Source of the DNA: Nipponacmea schrenckii
Taxonomy: Eukaryota > Mollusca > Gastropoda > Lottiidae
Length of the DNA: 64,000 nt
NCBI GenBank assembly: GCA_030562195.1
Contig: JAUJPP010000005.1
Coordinates: 16,541,106 to 16,605,105, forward strand
Reading direction: 5' to 3'
Of the stretch, positions 12,585-23,276 are shown one piece after another (position 1 is the first letter of the stretch; every line of letters starts with the position of its first letter). The notes below the pieces were generated by a model that saw only the letters and a program-made list of their open reading frames with translations, did no database searches and was not told where the DNA came from. The translations under genes were made by a program, and so were the position numbers.

Positions 12585-14147
12585 CGAATTTTACCCTCGA
12601 TTGTTTTCGTAGAAGGCAACTTGCCACAAACTACCTGTTGCTATTGCCTATTCAAACTGCGTGACTTGTATTTTATAAATGTAAAATGACGTCATTAAGG
12701 GCAATGGCGGCTTTTTGATTATTGCTGTTTATTACCTCTATTTATCATCTGATTTTGACAGAACTTCTTTTGCTAGCTTCTTTTAACTGCTAGCTACATA
12801 ATTGCAGTTTCAAACTGCTAATTTCATTACTTTTGTAGCTGACTTTTTTTATTTCAATTTTTACGTTTTTTTCAACTTCTACAATTTTATTCCGATGCAT
12901 CCGAAAACTTACAGGTATATAGACACTATTAATGCAATTAAAATCTATTTTTTAAATTTTCGAAATCACTTCCGGTTTTGAAGTTATTCGCTTTTAAAAT
13001 TTAAAAATCAATTTCCGGAATTTTCAAGATATTTCAAAAATTCTTTTTGCAATATGCTAGAAATAGTCATACAAAAAAACGAAGATGAAAAAATCCGGAC
13101 CGGAAGCAAATGATAAGCCGCCATATTGAAATGTCAAACTTTTGTAAATTTTAAAATTCAAATTCAGGGGATAAAGCAATTTTCGTTATTTTTACGTATC
13201 TAATGACTAAAGTCGATTGCGCAACTTTATTTGGGAGCCGATTTTTGAATTTTGATTTTGATTTTCTTTTATTTCCATTTTAATTTTATTGGTAATGTCA
13301 AAAACTTTAAAGGCCCATATTTTGTGACCTTGACCTTTGGTGACCGTGTGACCTGAACATGATTTATTCTCCTTGATGATATCTATCCACTGATATGTTC
13401 ATTTGTGTTGTCCGATGATAACTTCCGGTTTTATAGCCGATTGAAATTTGCAATTTTTATTTTTAACGAGCTCTGTCACGTGATCTAATTTATAAATAAC
13501 AAATAATTATATTGAATCTTATTAGGGTTTATCTGCTCTTTGTAATGATATATTAAACCAAATATTTCCACCAAAAATGCGCTTTTTAATATTTGGAAAT
13601 CTTATATTTTCTTCTCTACTAACTGTGCGTAATTTTCTTTAAATCGAAATTTGGCCTCTGGAGATGCTACGATTCGTGTAATTTTAATGTCTATAGAATG
13701 TTATATCGATTCCTGAATTATATTTGGAAACTGATTTTTGAATTTTGATTTTGATTTTGATATTTTTACCGAAAGTAATATATAAAAACTTCGAATGGTT
13801 GTATATTGTAACCTTGACCTTTGGTGACCTTGTAAGCTGCACAAATGTGATAGCTCTCGAAAAGATCTATCCATTGATATATTATATTTTGATGTACGAT
13901 GTATACTTTCCGTTTTATCACCATTTGAAAATTGCAAATTTCATCGTTAAAAACTGTTTGCTGAATTATGCGTTTGGGCGATCTACATGACACTAGTTTC
14001 AGCGAACCAATTATGCTTTGAAATAAAACGACTTATAGTCTGTAAAAATAACGTTACTGTTCTATGGTTACTTTAAGGGGCAGTTTTAAAGCGTATATCA
14101 AAACTGCTACGCACTGCGTCAGAACCTCGCGAAGCCTGGGGATCAAG
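12585..14147 (+). mobile_element. F2 unit 1 (about 1.56 kb)
   Basis: Starts CGAATTTTACCCTCG and ends CGAAGCCTGGGGATCAAG (TCTAG mutated to TCAAG) before T's 14148-14158. Carries GACCGGAAGC next to GCCGCCATATTG and two subunits each with a TGACCTTTGGTGACC core. Antisense frames of 60-120 codons recur here and in the other F2 units but look like by-products of the repeat. Confidence 0.75.
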
Positions 14148-15910
14148 TTTTTTTTTTTCGAATTTTACCCTCGATTATTTTCTAAGAAGGCAACTTGCTG
14201 CAAACTACCTGTAACTGTCTGCCATTCAAACTGCGAGACTACTATTTGTTAAATGTAAAATGACGTCATTCACAGTGACCGGAAACGAGCTGTGGGCAAT
14301 GGCTTCGTTTTGGTTTTTGCTATTTATTACCTCTATTTTTCAACTGATTTTGACAGAAATACTTTTGCTAGCTTCTTTTATTTGCTAGCTACATAACTGC
14401 ATTTTTAAACTGCTAATTTCATTACTTTTGTAGCTGACTTTTTAAATTTTAATTTTTGCGTTTTTATGAACTTCTACAATTTTATTCCGATCCACTTGAA
14501 AACTTACAGGTAGATAGACACTTTTAATGCGATCAAAAATTATTATTCAAATTTTCGAAATGACTTCCGGTTTTGACGTGATTTGCATTTGAACTTTAAC
14601 AATTCAACTTCCGGAATTTTGAAGATATTTCAAAATTCTTTTTGCAATATGCTAGAAATAGTATTGCAAAAAAACGAAAATGAAAAAATTTGGACCGGAA
14701 GCAAACGATAAGCCGCCATATTGAAATATCAAACTTTTATAAAATCTGAAATTCAAATTCAGGGAATAAAGCGATTTTCTTTATTTTTTCTTATCTAATG
14801 ACTAGAGCCGATTGCGCTATCATATTTGGGAGCCGATTTTTGAATTTTGATTTTCTTTTATTTCCATTTTAATTTTTTTGGTAATGACCGAAACTTTAAA
14901 GGCCCATATTTCGTGACCTTGACCTTTAATGACCTAGCGACCTGAACACGATTTATTCCCCTTAATGATATCTATTTATTGATATATTCATTTGTGTTGT
15001 CCGATGATTACTTCCGGTTTTATAGCCGATTGAAATTTGTAATTTTTATTTTTAAAGAGCTCTGTCACGTGAACTAATTTATAAATAACAAAAATTCATA
15101 TTGATTTTTAGTACAGTTTTATCTGCTCTTTGTAATGATATATAAAACCACATATTTTCACCAAAATTGCGCTTTTTAGTATTTGGAAATTTTGTATTTT
15201 CTTCTCTACTAACTGTGCGTAATTTTCAGATGGGACCTCTGGAGATGCTCCGATTTGTGCAATTTTGATGTCTAAAGTATGTAGTATCGCTTGCTAAATT
15301 ATATTTGGAAGCCGATTTTTGAATTTTGATTTTGATTTTGATATTTACCGGATATTCATATATCAAAACTTCGAATGGTCGTATATTGTAACCTTGACCT
15401 TTGGTGACCTTGTGAGCTGCACAAATGTGATAGCTCTCGAATTGATCTATCCATTGATATATTATATTTTGATGTACGATGTATTCTTTCCGTTTTATCA
15501 CCATTTGAAAATTGCGAATTTCATCGTTAAAAACTGTTTGTTGAATTATGCGTTTGGGCGATCTACATAACACGAGTTTCAGCGGACCAATTATGCTTTG
15601 AGTTTAAATGACCTTTATCCAGAGAAAACATTTTTTATGGATATAGACTTCTAATTATTTTACTTATACTTAGTAAAATAATTTAAACCAAAACAAGGAT
15701 CTGTCCATTCAATACACATGTAGACTACTTGTGTGTTTTATCATCCATTATAATTGACCCCGCGGGCTGAATGTTAGAGAGGACTCATGCCCTTGTGCAT
15801 TGGCATCTCTTATTGTAAAGAGTCAAATCAAGCTCACCGATTAAATAATCCAGATATTGTAAAGTTTTTAAGCGGACGTGTAAGGCTTAGGGGATTTTTA
15901 GAAATGTACA

Positions 15911-16080
15911 TTGATCACGTGACTAAATGACGTCATACGAAGTGAAACGGTCAACATTGGCACGCATTGGGTAATCGTAAAAAGAGACTTAATGATGTTC
16001 CTTGACCGAGGGAATTCTGATCGTAATTAGCCTCATTACGACTAGTTTCCAAGTCAACAAAACAAGGCTATATATAACTC
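15911..16080 (+). promoter_or_regulatory. Promoter-like block in long element copy 1
   Basis: E-box CACGTG (15916-15921), full CRE TGACGTCA (15928-15935) and a TATA-like TATATATA (16069-16076). Order and near-spacing are conserved in copy 2 although the DNA between has diverged. Likely directs transcription toward the transposase; no transcript evidence. Confidence 0.45.
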
Positions 16081-16330
16081 TGCTACGAATAGTCTTGAAT
16101 AAAATCATTAACTGTTCTTCATTTTGGGGTCCTTAAGGTCCAATTGTTACTTTACTATTTGATACACTGGTTTGTGACTAAGACTAAAATGGGATAATGT
16201 AACTGAAAATATTTATAATAACAAACTCTGAATATCGCAACCCTAATCAGAATGTATCGAAAAATCTGTGTATGTGCAGAAAATGACTAAGTGTTTCGCC
16301 GATTTGACCAACAAAAAAAGTGACAGAATG

Positions 16331-16420
16331 GTAAGTTACCGAAATGACTTGTTGAATTCGTGCATTTCCGCTGAATATTAAAAAGCTTTCACTTGTTGCG
16401 TTATCATTCCAGAGGTAAGT
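16331..16420 (+). other. Splice donor and recursive-splice-like site, copy 1
   Basis: GACAGAATG followed by GTAAGT (16331) is a good donor. 84 bp on, a pyrimidine-rich stretch ends CCAGAG with GTAAGT directly behind it (16415), so acceptor and donor abut. Both sites recur in copy 2 at 52454 and 52538. Confidence 0.4.
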
Positions 16421-17341
16421 CATTCTTTTCAAGGTACATTCTATTTCGTTCAACTAATTCGTGGTATAATTTGATTTATTATATTATCAATCTTTGGTTT
16501 CATTTGCGAGGAATCGAAAAGACTTTTCAAACAAGAATGTGTTTTATGGCAATGGCTATTTACCACGTAAATAACCTACTTAAAATAGCCCTGTTATAGA
16601 AATGAAAATTATCAACTTAAAAGCGGTAATTTCAATTTAAAATAAACAGTTAAGATGTATTAAGCAAAACTTCCAGATACGTTCCGGGGAAACATTTATT
16701 TACATTTTACCTGCAGAAGGCAAAAGAAAAAAACAGAATGTCCCGTAAAGTTCCAAAGATTAATTAAAATATTATCTACTTCTTCTCACAATTTTATATA
16801 ATGTGTCCATTTCAATTCAAAATTGGGCTAAATTTAGGAATATGTCTTATGGGATACAATCTAATCAAAATTTTCCTTTCTCCTAAGTTGTGTAGGTTTT
16901 TATGCATAATTAACTCTTTTAAAATAAATTCAGTAGATGGATGTAAATGCATTGCTTTATTGACTTCAGCTAGAAAGAAACAGATGTTTTCCATAGGCTT
17001 TTTTTTTTTATTTATATATTCCCACATTGATATAGTGTGGTTGTTTATTTTATCACATTGATGTCTGTCAGCCAATTTGTCCAGAATTGGTTTATGACAC
17101 AATTGACAACAATTCTGATTTGAATGTATTTTGGTGTGATTATTTTTATTGACGAGGTCTTCAACAGTTCATTATTGATTATTTTTCGATGAACGATGAG
17201 TTATTGCCCTTGATTTAATCAAAACGAATCAGTTTGTGAACTTCAAACTACAGTAGTTTTAATTTGATTTGAATGATATTTGGTGTGAACTTTTGATCTG
17301 GATCGAGTTCGAATTTGCCAATATTTCGATGAATAGTTTTT

Positions 17342-17723
17342 ATACGCCCTCATATGAAATGTAGGACGATATTGTGATCAACTTTCTGTCTGTCGTCTGT
17401 TCACATTTGCTTGTGCTCACTCTACTGAGTACAGTTTTGATTGGTTTTAATAATTTTTGATATCTGAGTTCATGGCATCACAAAGGGGAAATGTATTGAT
17501 TTTGGTGATGATCGGATAATTTTTAGCAGAAATACAGTGTCCGACTTAGCGGAATTTCGCAAAAATGAGAATAGCTGTCTGGTGCTCACTCTACAAACTA
17601 CAGTTTTGATTGCATTTTAATTAGTACTCTACTAAAGTGACAATTTTGATTCATATTTAGTCTGGTTTCATGGTACACCTATGAATTTTTGCCCATTATC
17701 TGATAAGCCTGAGGAGGGCGTAT
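17342..17723. mobile_element. Short non-autonomous element with 10-bp terminal inverted repeats
   Basis: ATACGCCCTC (17342-17351) and GAGGGCGTAT (17714-17723) are perfectly inverted. Inside are two loosely related copies of a GCTCACTCTAC...CAGTTTTGATTG segment. Resembles abundant molluscan repeats (recollection, not searched). No coding capacity. Confidence 0.55.
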
Positions 17724-18016
17724 CTGCACGCCTTGCGTGCCTAGGTTTGGTTTATTTTGACAAATAATGGTGATAACTCAGTTAAAACAGAAAATATGCT
17801 TTGGCGTATCTTGCTTGGCAACCACTTATTTTCTATTATGTCGGCAATTATGAAAATAATGTTCATTACCACTATGTTCACTTTCTTATGTCGGCTTAAG
17901 TTTATCTATGTTTATTGTGTCAAATCTCTTCTAATTCATTTCAGTGTGGTTTAAAGAATTCATTGTTATTGTTTTCGTCATCAGACAAGTTTAATTAATT
18001 GGAAATTTATTCACAG

Positions 18017-18023
18017 ATTCTTG
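18017..18023 (+). other. 7-nt micro-exon candidate ATTCTTG
   Basis: Acceptor TTTATTCACAG before it and donor GTAAGTCCC after it. Seen five times in the two leaders with both splice signals intact. Confidence 0.3.
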
Positions 18024-18217
18024 GTAAGTCCCAAAAAATTAAAAAAACACTTCTCATTCATGGTTGAGTGCGCTTTGGCATTTTTTAAAAATTTTTTGGG
18101 AATGCAATATCCGTGTCGATTTGATGATTTCCGTTCCTTTTCTATTTATATCTGATACATATGGTGGCAATTTGAAAAAATAAAAGTTATTATTTTAATT
18201 TTCTGACACGGATAATT

Positions 18218-18319
18218 ATGGACACACATGGATCTAATGACTCAATGGGCCGTGGAAAAGATCAGATAGAAAGAATTCTCGGTTCTGATACTGCTGAAGA
18301 TCGGTCAGACTATTGGTGA
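18218..18319 (+). other. Short conserved frame (33 codons), role unknown
   Basis: ATG-initiated frame beginning MDTHGSNDS and ending TGA at 18317-18319; the stop overlaps a GTGAGT donor at 18316. Repeated at 18972-19073 with one residue change, and frameshifted at 19674 and in copy 2. Splicing to the next candidate exon also gives an immediate stop, so if translated it is a tiny upstream peptide. Not recognised. Confidence 0.25.
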
Positions 18320-18422
18320 GTCTTTCTCTTTAAAAACTCATGTCTATGGTAACTGCAACCATGTGGTTACACGGTATCACCACTATAAATAGCTCTCTAA
18401 TATATTGCTTTTATGATTTCAG

Positions 18423-18449
18423 ATAAAACGAAACAGATTTTCTTCCTAG
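18423..18449 (+). other. 27-nt micro-exon candidate
   Basis: Acceptor TTTATGATTTCAG and donor GTGAGTATTG flank 27 nt starting ATAAAACGAAACAG. Length divisible by three. Same segment at 19177 and, with changes inside, at 54826. Confidence 0.35.
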
Positions 18450-18760
18450 GTGAGTATTGTTTCATATGCTGCATACCTTAGTCTTTTTTTATTGTTTCGT
18501 ATAAAATGGGCAATTATGAACATTATGTTTACTACTACTACATTGAACATTTAATAGGCTTTCTTATGTCATCCGTCCTCATTAGCCCATAAGGTGCAGA
18601 AGAGTAGGATGTAAAGCTCCAGTAATTTCATTTTCTTATGTCGGCTTAAGTGTAGCTATGTTTATTGTGTCAAATCTCTTCTAATTCATTTCAGTGTGGT
18701 TTAAAGAATACATTGTTATTGTTTTCGTCATCAGACAAGTTTAATTGGAAATTTATTCAG

Positions 18761-18767
18761 ATTCTTG
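18761..18767 (+). other. 7-nt micro-exon candidate ATTCTTG (tandem copy 2)
   Basis: TTTATTCAG | ATTCTTG | GTAAGTCCC. Confidence 0.3.
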
Positions 18768-18971
18768 GTAAGTCCCAAAAAATTAAAAAAAAACTTCTCA
18801 TTCATGGTTGAGTACGTCATAATATGGCATTCAAAGATTTTGTATTATGTTGGGAATGCAATATCCGTGTCGATTTGATGATTTCCGTTCCTTTTCTATT
18901 TATATCTGATACATATGGTGGCAATTTGAAAAAATAAAAGTTATTATTTTAATTTTCTGACACGGATAATT

Positions 18972-19073
18972 ATGGACACACATGGATCTAATGACTCAAT
19001 GGGCCGTGGAAAAGATCAGATAGAAAGAATTCTCGGTTCTGATACTGCTGAAGATCGGTCAGACAATTGGTGA
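18972..19073 (+). other. Second copy of the 33-codon MDTHG frame
   Basis: Same start, length and overlapping GTGAGT donor (19070) as 18218-18319; Tyr to Asn near the end. Its similarity to the first copy probably reflects recent tandem duplication rather than selection. Confidence 0.25.
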
Positions 19074-19176
19074 GTCTTTCTCTTTAAAAACTCATGTCTA
19101 TGGTAACTGCAACCATGTGGTTACACGGTATCACCACTATAAATAGCTCTCTAATATATTGCTTTTATGATTTCAG

Positions 19177-19203
19177 ATAAAACGAAACAGATTTTCTTCC
19201 TAG
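19177..19203 (+). other. 27-nt micro-exon candidate (tandem copy 2)
   Basis: Identical flanks and length to 18423-18449. Confidence 0.35.
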
Positions 19204-19520
19204 GTGAGTATTGTTTCATATGCTGCATACCTTAGTCTTTTTTTATTGTTTCGTATAAAATGGGCAATTATGAACATTATGTTTACTACTACTACATTGA
19301 ACATTTAATAGGCTTTCTTATGTCATCCGTCCTCATTAGCCCATAAGGTGCAGAAGAGTAGGATGTAAAGCTCCATTCATTTCATTTTCTTATGTCGGCT
19401 TAAGTGTAGCTATGTTTATTGTGTCAAATCTCTTCTTATTCATTTCAGTGTGGTTTAAAGAATACATTGTTATTGTTTTCGTCATCAGACAAGTTTAATT
19501 AATTGGAAATTTATTCACAG

Positions 19521-19527
19521 ATTATTG
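19521..19527 (+). other. 7-nt micro-exon candidate ATTATTG (tandem copy 3)
   Basis: TTTATTCACAG | ATTATTG | GTAAGTCCC; one substitution inside, splice signals unchanged. Confidence 0.3.
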
Positions 19528-20456
19528 GTAAGTCCCAAAAAATTAAAAAAACACTTCTCATTATATCTGTGTCGATTTGATGATTTCCGTTCTTTTTCTA
19601 TTTATATCTGATATATATGGTGGTAATTTGAAAAAATAAAAGTTATTATTTTAATTTTCTGACACGGATAATTATGGACACACATGGATCTAATGACTCA
19701 ATGGGCAGTGAAAAAGATCAGAAAAAGAATTCTCGGTTCTGATACTGCTGAAAAGTAGGTCAATTGGTTGGCTTGTTTGTCTCTTGATAATGTCAATGAA
19801 AACTGCAAGGCTGAGATCAGCTATTAGAAATGTTGACTACATCTCACTTTGGTGCAAGGTAATTGGTTGTTCAAAAACCTTTTTATAATTAATATATTTT
19901 GAAGCAATGAAATTATGGGAAGGGATGACATGACATTTATTATCTTATTTTTCATTAATGAACACTTGAAATAAATGTTTTTGTCTTTTAAGTCTGAACA
20001 TATAACTGTATTATATAACTGTTATAGCGGAAAGTTCCTTCTATTTCGTGGTAAGTAAAAGGCTTATATTTGATTCAATTTGATGTCAAATGGCCCCTTT
20101 TTAGTAAAACTGGCTAAATCATTGGAATAATTGGACTAAGAACTTTCGATTTTAAAATATCCATAATTATAGTTTTATCATTATAATTTGCACAATTTTA
20201 TGGCTTGTGGGAATTTGATTTAATGACCTAACCTACCTATTGTATATTGATAACAAATAGACTTAAACTGTGTAAAATAATATAGGTTGTTCATTTATTA
20301 ATTGACTTAAACGGATAATAAGTCTAAGCATGAAAATAAAATTTTAGTTCTCAAGAAAGGTCATTATGAGTGTATATTCATCAGTGAACTTACCTGGTGT
20401 CATAAAGTAACAGAATGTCTTAAAATCTTGAAAACACGCAAAAATAAGTTATTTTT

Positions 20457-20486
20457 GAAAAACGCTTAATTTATTAAGCGTTTTTC
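20457..20486. repeat. Perfect 14-bp inverted repeat, 2-nt loop
   Basis: GAAAAACGCTTAAT (20457-20470), TT, ATTAAGCGTTTTTC (20473-20486). Absent from the copy 2 leader, so specific to this copy or its host insertion. Confidence 0.7.
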
Positions 20487-20761
20487 ATTAACCAAATGCT
20501 TCTTTATGGATAATTACTTAGTTTTTTGGAGATTCATTTATTTTTTTTATGTTATTTATAGTAGAAGGTATATTTACTGATGAATTGAGCTCTTTCTGAC
20601 CAAATTTTAAATTTTCAAATTTTATGTTCATTCTAAGACCTTTTATCCCTTTAAGCAAAAATTGTATCATTCTGCAAATAGATTGTTTTTAACAATTAAA
20701 GTGGCATACATAAATCACTTGTTTGATACAAATGGTATGTAATTTCAATTTTACATTTCAG

Positions 20762-20778
20762 GGGTCTACATTACTTGA
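20762..20778 (+). other. 17-nt micro-exon candidate
   Basis: Pyrimidine-rich acceptor TTTTACATTTCAG, segment GGGTCTACATTACTTGA, donor GTAAGTATT. Conserved in copy 2 at 56551-56566 (one base shorter). Confidence 0.4.
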
Positions 20779-21645
20779 GTAAGTATTATGATTAGGATGT
20801 TATATATCTTGATGATGTTAATTTAAATGGCAGATCTTGGGTAGTCATTTCCATTTGAATATAAATATATATTTGATAGTTAATGTATTGCTTTTTCAAG
20901 GGTCATTTTTTTTTCTTGAATGTCAGGTTAGTGAATAGCAGTAATTAAAGATTTTGTTTGTAAATTATTAAAACAATGTATGATTGTGATGTTATTATTG
21001 TGGTGGAATAATGGATGTTGACCTCCAAATCTAATAGATTTGTTACAAAAACCAATTGAACCTATTTTGCAAGGAGCACTGGCAGGTTTGACTGTACAAT
21101 AGAGCTACAGGGAAGGTGTGATTGAACTTCATAATGATGTCAAATGTGAAAATTAATCTTGAAGTTGCATTGACATTACACCATACACCCCCCGCCCCCT
21201 ACTATCCTATTACCATCCTCCTAAATCTCAACTTGAAGCTATGAAATTATTCAATTTACTTAAAAGTTTTTATAAGAAGTGTTTGCAATGCAGAGATATC
21301 TTGATATTGCCCTTTGCTACTGGTTAATTTGAGTTAGTTTCAAAACATTGTAAAGGGGTTTTCTAGATATGTATTAAAAATCGAAATGGTGCCATCGGTG
21401 TACCCGAAATACCTACAGCATTTAAAAAATCGCTTTGAAACCTCTTAAAAGGCACATTTGATACTATGAATGTTTGATTTTTAATTACTGCTACCCATTT
21501 GGATTGAGAAAATCTGATTTAAAGCTGTCAAATGCATTCAAGCTAAGATTCATGTACACTGGTATATGAAGTTTTTAATATATTTGAGGCTTGATAAAAA
21601 GTTTTAAATAAAGGTCCGTTTTAAAATTTCTTGCCAGAACCCATT

Positions 21646-22145
21646 NNNNNNNNNNNNNNNNNNNNNNNNNNNNNNNNNNNNNNNNNNNNNNNNNNNNNNN
21701 NNNNNNNNNNNNNNNNNNNNNNNNNNNNNNNNNNNNNNNNNNNNNNNNNNNNNNNNNNNNNNNNNNNNNNNNNNNNNNNNNNNNNNNNNNNNNNNNNNNN
21801 NNNNNNNNNNNNNNNNNNNNNNNNNNNNNNNNNNNNNNNNNNNNNNNNNNNNNNNNNNNNNNNNNNNNNNNNNNNNNNNNNNNNNNNNNNNNNNNNNNNN
21901 NNNNNNNNNNNNNNNNNNNNNNNNNNNNNNNNNNNNNNNNNNNNNNNNNNNNNNNNNNNNNNNNNNNNNNNNNNNNNNNNNNNNNNNNNNNNNNNNNNNN
22001 NNNNNNNNNNNNNNNNNNNNNNNNNNNNNNNNNNNNNNNNNNNNNNNNNNNNNNNNNNNNNNNNNNNNNNNNNNNNNNNNNNNNNNNNNNNNNNNNNNNN
22101 NNNNNNNNNNNNNNNNNNNNNNNNNNNNNNNNNNNNNNNNNNNNN
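21646..22145. other. Assembly gap (500 N)
   Basis: Exactly 500 N, which suggests a placeholder of unknown true size. The left edge lies in the long-element leader about 1.1 kb upstream of where the transposase ATG should be. The right edge lies mid-way through an F1 unit nearly identical to 38579 onward. The missing DNA should therefore hold the remainder of long-element copy 1 and the 5' part of an F1 unit. Frames computed across it are meaningless. Confidence 0.99.
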
Positions 22146-23199
22146 TCTTAAGTTGTTTTTTGTCCTCTTTCCAATGATATATAACAAAAGTTTGTAAAAT
22201 GAAAATTGAAGTTTTTTATTTTTGAATATAACAAGTACATTTTGTCGTGTTTACGTTTTTTTGAAATGTATATGTGTTATTGCGTGATCTATTGGATGTA
22301 CAAACTTCAAATTTGTACCGTGAATAAACATTTTGAATGTGATTGGATTCACGCTAAAAAAAATGAGATGGGCGTGGCATATCCGGGTAAATTTCGAATT
22401 TACCCCTTTCATAGGTCGGCGAATTACGTCTGTAGGAAAAAGCGTTTTTTTAAAAAAGTACTTTGCACACAGATATCTCATTGCTTTGGCCAGTTCATCC
22501 CAGAAAATCAGATGATTCGGCCTGTTTGTTGCAATTTCTCGACAATAGCAAACCGGTTGATTTTTTTCTAATTTTGGAAGCTTATTTCTCGTGACCTTGA
22601 CCTTTGGTGACTTTGACCTTTAGTACGTAAAATGTCATTAACCTTGTTTATTACTTTAACATTTGACCTCCGACGTCCTCTTCCGGTTTTCTAGCTGCCC
22701 GAAAACAGCAAAATTCACAACTTTGGACTGCTCTAGAGCGTGACCTAATTAATTTAGAGGGTTATTTTTTTTAGATTCTTAAGGCGCTTTTTGTCCACTT
22801 TCCAGCAATGTATAACAAAAGTTTTTAAAATGAAAATCTAATTTTTGCACTTTTAAAATTAAAGTACGTTTTGCTTTTTTGAAATGTATTTGTGCATATC
22901 TCGTGATCTATTAGATGTTCAAGCTTCAAATTTGAACCGTTAATATACATTTCAAATGTGATTAGATTTACGCCAAAATAAATGAGATGGGTGTGGCACA
23001 TCCGGGTAAACTTACAATTTTTCATTTATATCGGTCAGCGCTCTACGTCTGTAGGAAATAACGTTTTCCAAAAAGGTACTTTGCACACAGATACCTCGTT
23101 GCTTTGGCTAGTTTCTCCCAGAAAATCAAATGTTTCGGGCTGTTTGTTGCAATTTTGCAACGTTAGCAAAGTCCCACTCTGTGCCACGTGTGGCTCTAG
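22146..23199 (+). mobile_element. F1 unit 7 (5' part in gap)
   Basis: Readable part covers both subunits and the normal end. Nearly identical to 38579-39641, so the two units are recent duplicates. Confidence 0.8.
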
Positions 23200-23276
23200 T
23201 TGTGGGACTTTGCTTTCAGCAAAGTCCCAGTTTGTTTTCGGTTTGTCAATTCTTTTTTTTTTTTTTTTTTTTTTTT
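23200..23276 (+). repeat. Hairpin module H1 plus T-tract
   Basis: TGGGACTTTGCT (23203-23214), loop TTC, AGCAAAGTCCCA (23218-23229); T's 23253-23276. Confidence 0.85.

Larger units (their letters stand above)
17882..19770 (+). repeat. Tandem repeat, about 750 bp period, 2.5 copies, with exon-like segments
   Basis: CTTATGTCGGCTTAAG begins copies at about 17885, 18631 and 19388. Each full copy holds, in order, TTTCAG-TGTGGTTTAAAG, a 7-nt segment with flanking splice signals, a short frame starting ATGGACACACATGG, a GTGAGT donor and a 27-nt micro-exon candidate. The third copy is cut short. Equivalent repeats occur twice at 54344-55960. Confidence 0.75.
14159..21645 (+). mobile_element. Long Helentron element, copy 1 (5' and leader part; truncated at assembly gap)
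   Basis: It starts after a T-tract at 14148-14158 with an F2-type 5' end (CGAATTTTACCCTCG). F2 similarity runs to about 15630, then the same leader as copy 2 follows in the same order: promoter block, GTAAGT sites, an ATACGCCC element, the ~750 bp tandem repeat, a 17-nt exon-like segment and a C-rich tract near 21190. The last readable bases (AGAACCCATT) match copy 2 at 57415-57424, about 1.1 kb before the transposase ATG. The transposase half, if present, is hidden in or lost at the gap. Confidence 0.65.
19790..21645 (+). other. Distal leader of copy 1, no gene recognised
   Basis: AT-rich, non-coding. Contains a GTAAGT donor at 20051 after CTATTTCGTG (conserved in copy 2 at 56222), a perfect hairpin at 20457-20486, a 17-nt exon-like segment at 20762 and a C-rich tract near 21190. 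About 20290-20650 is largely missing from copy 2. Confidence 0.6.

Noticed and set aside
21621..22197. 188-codon frames on both strands
   Set aside because: Consist of the N gap.
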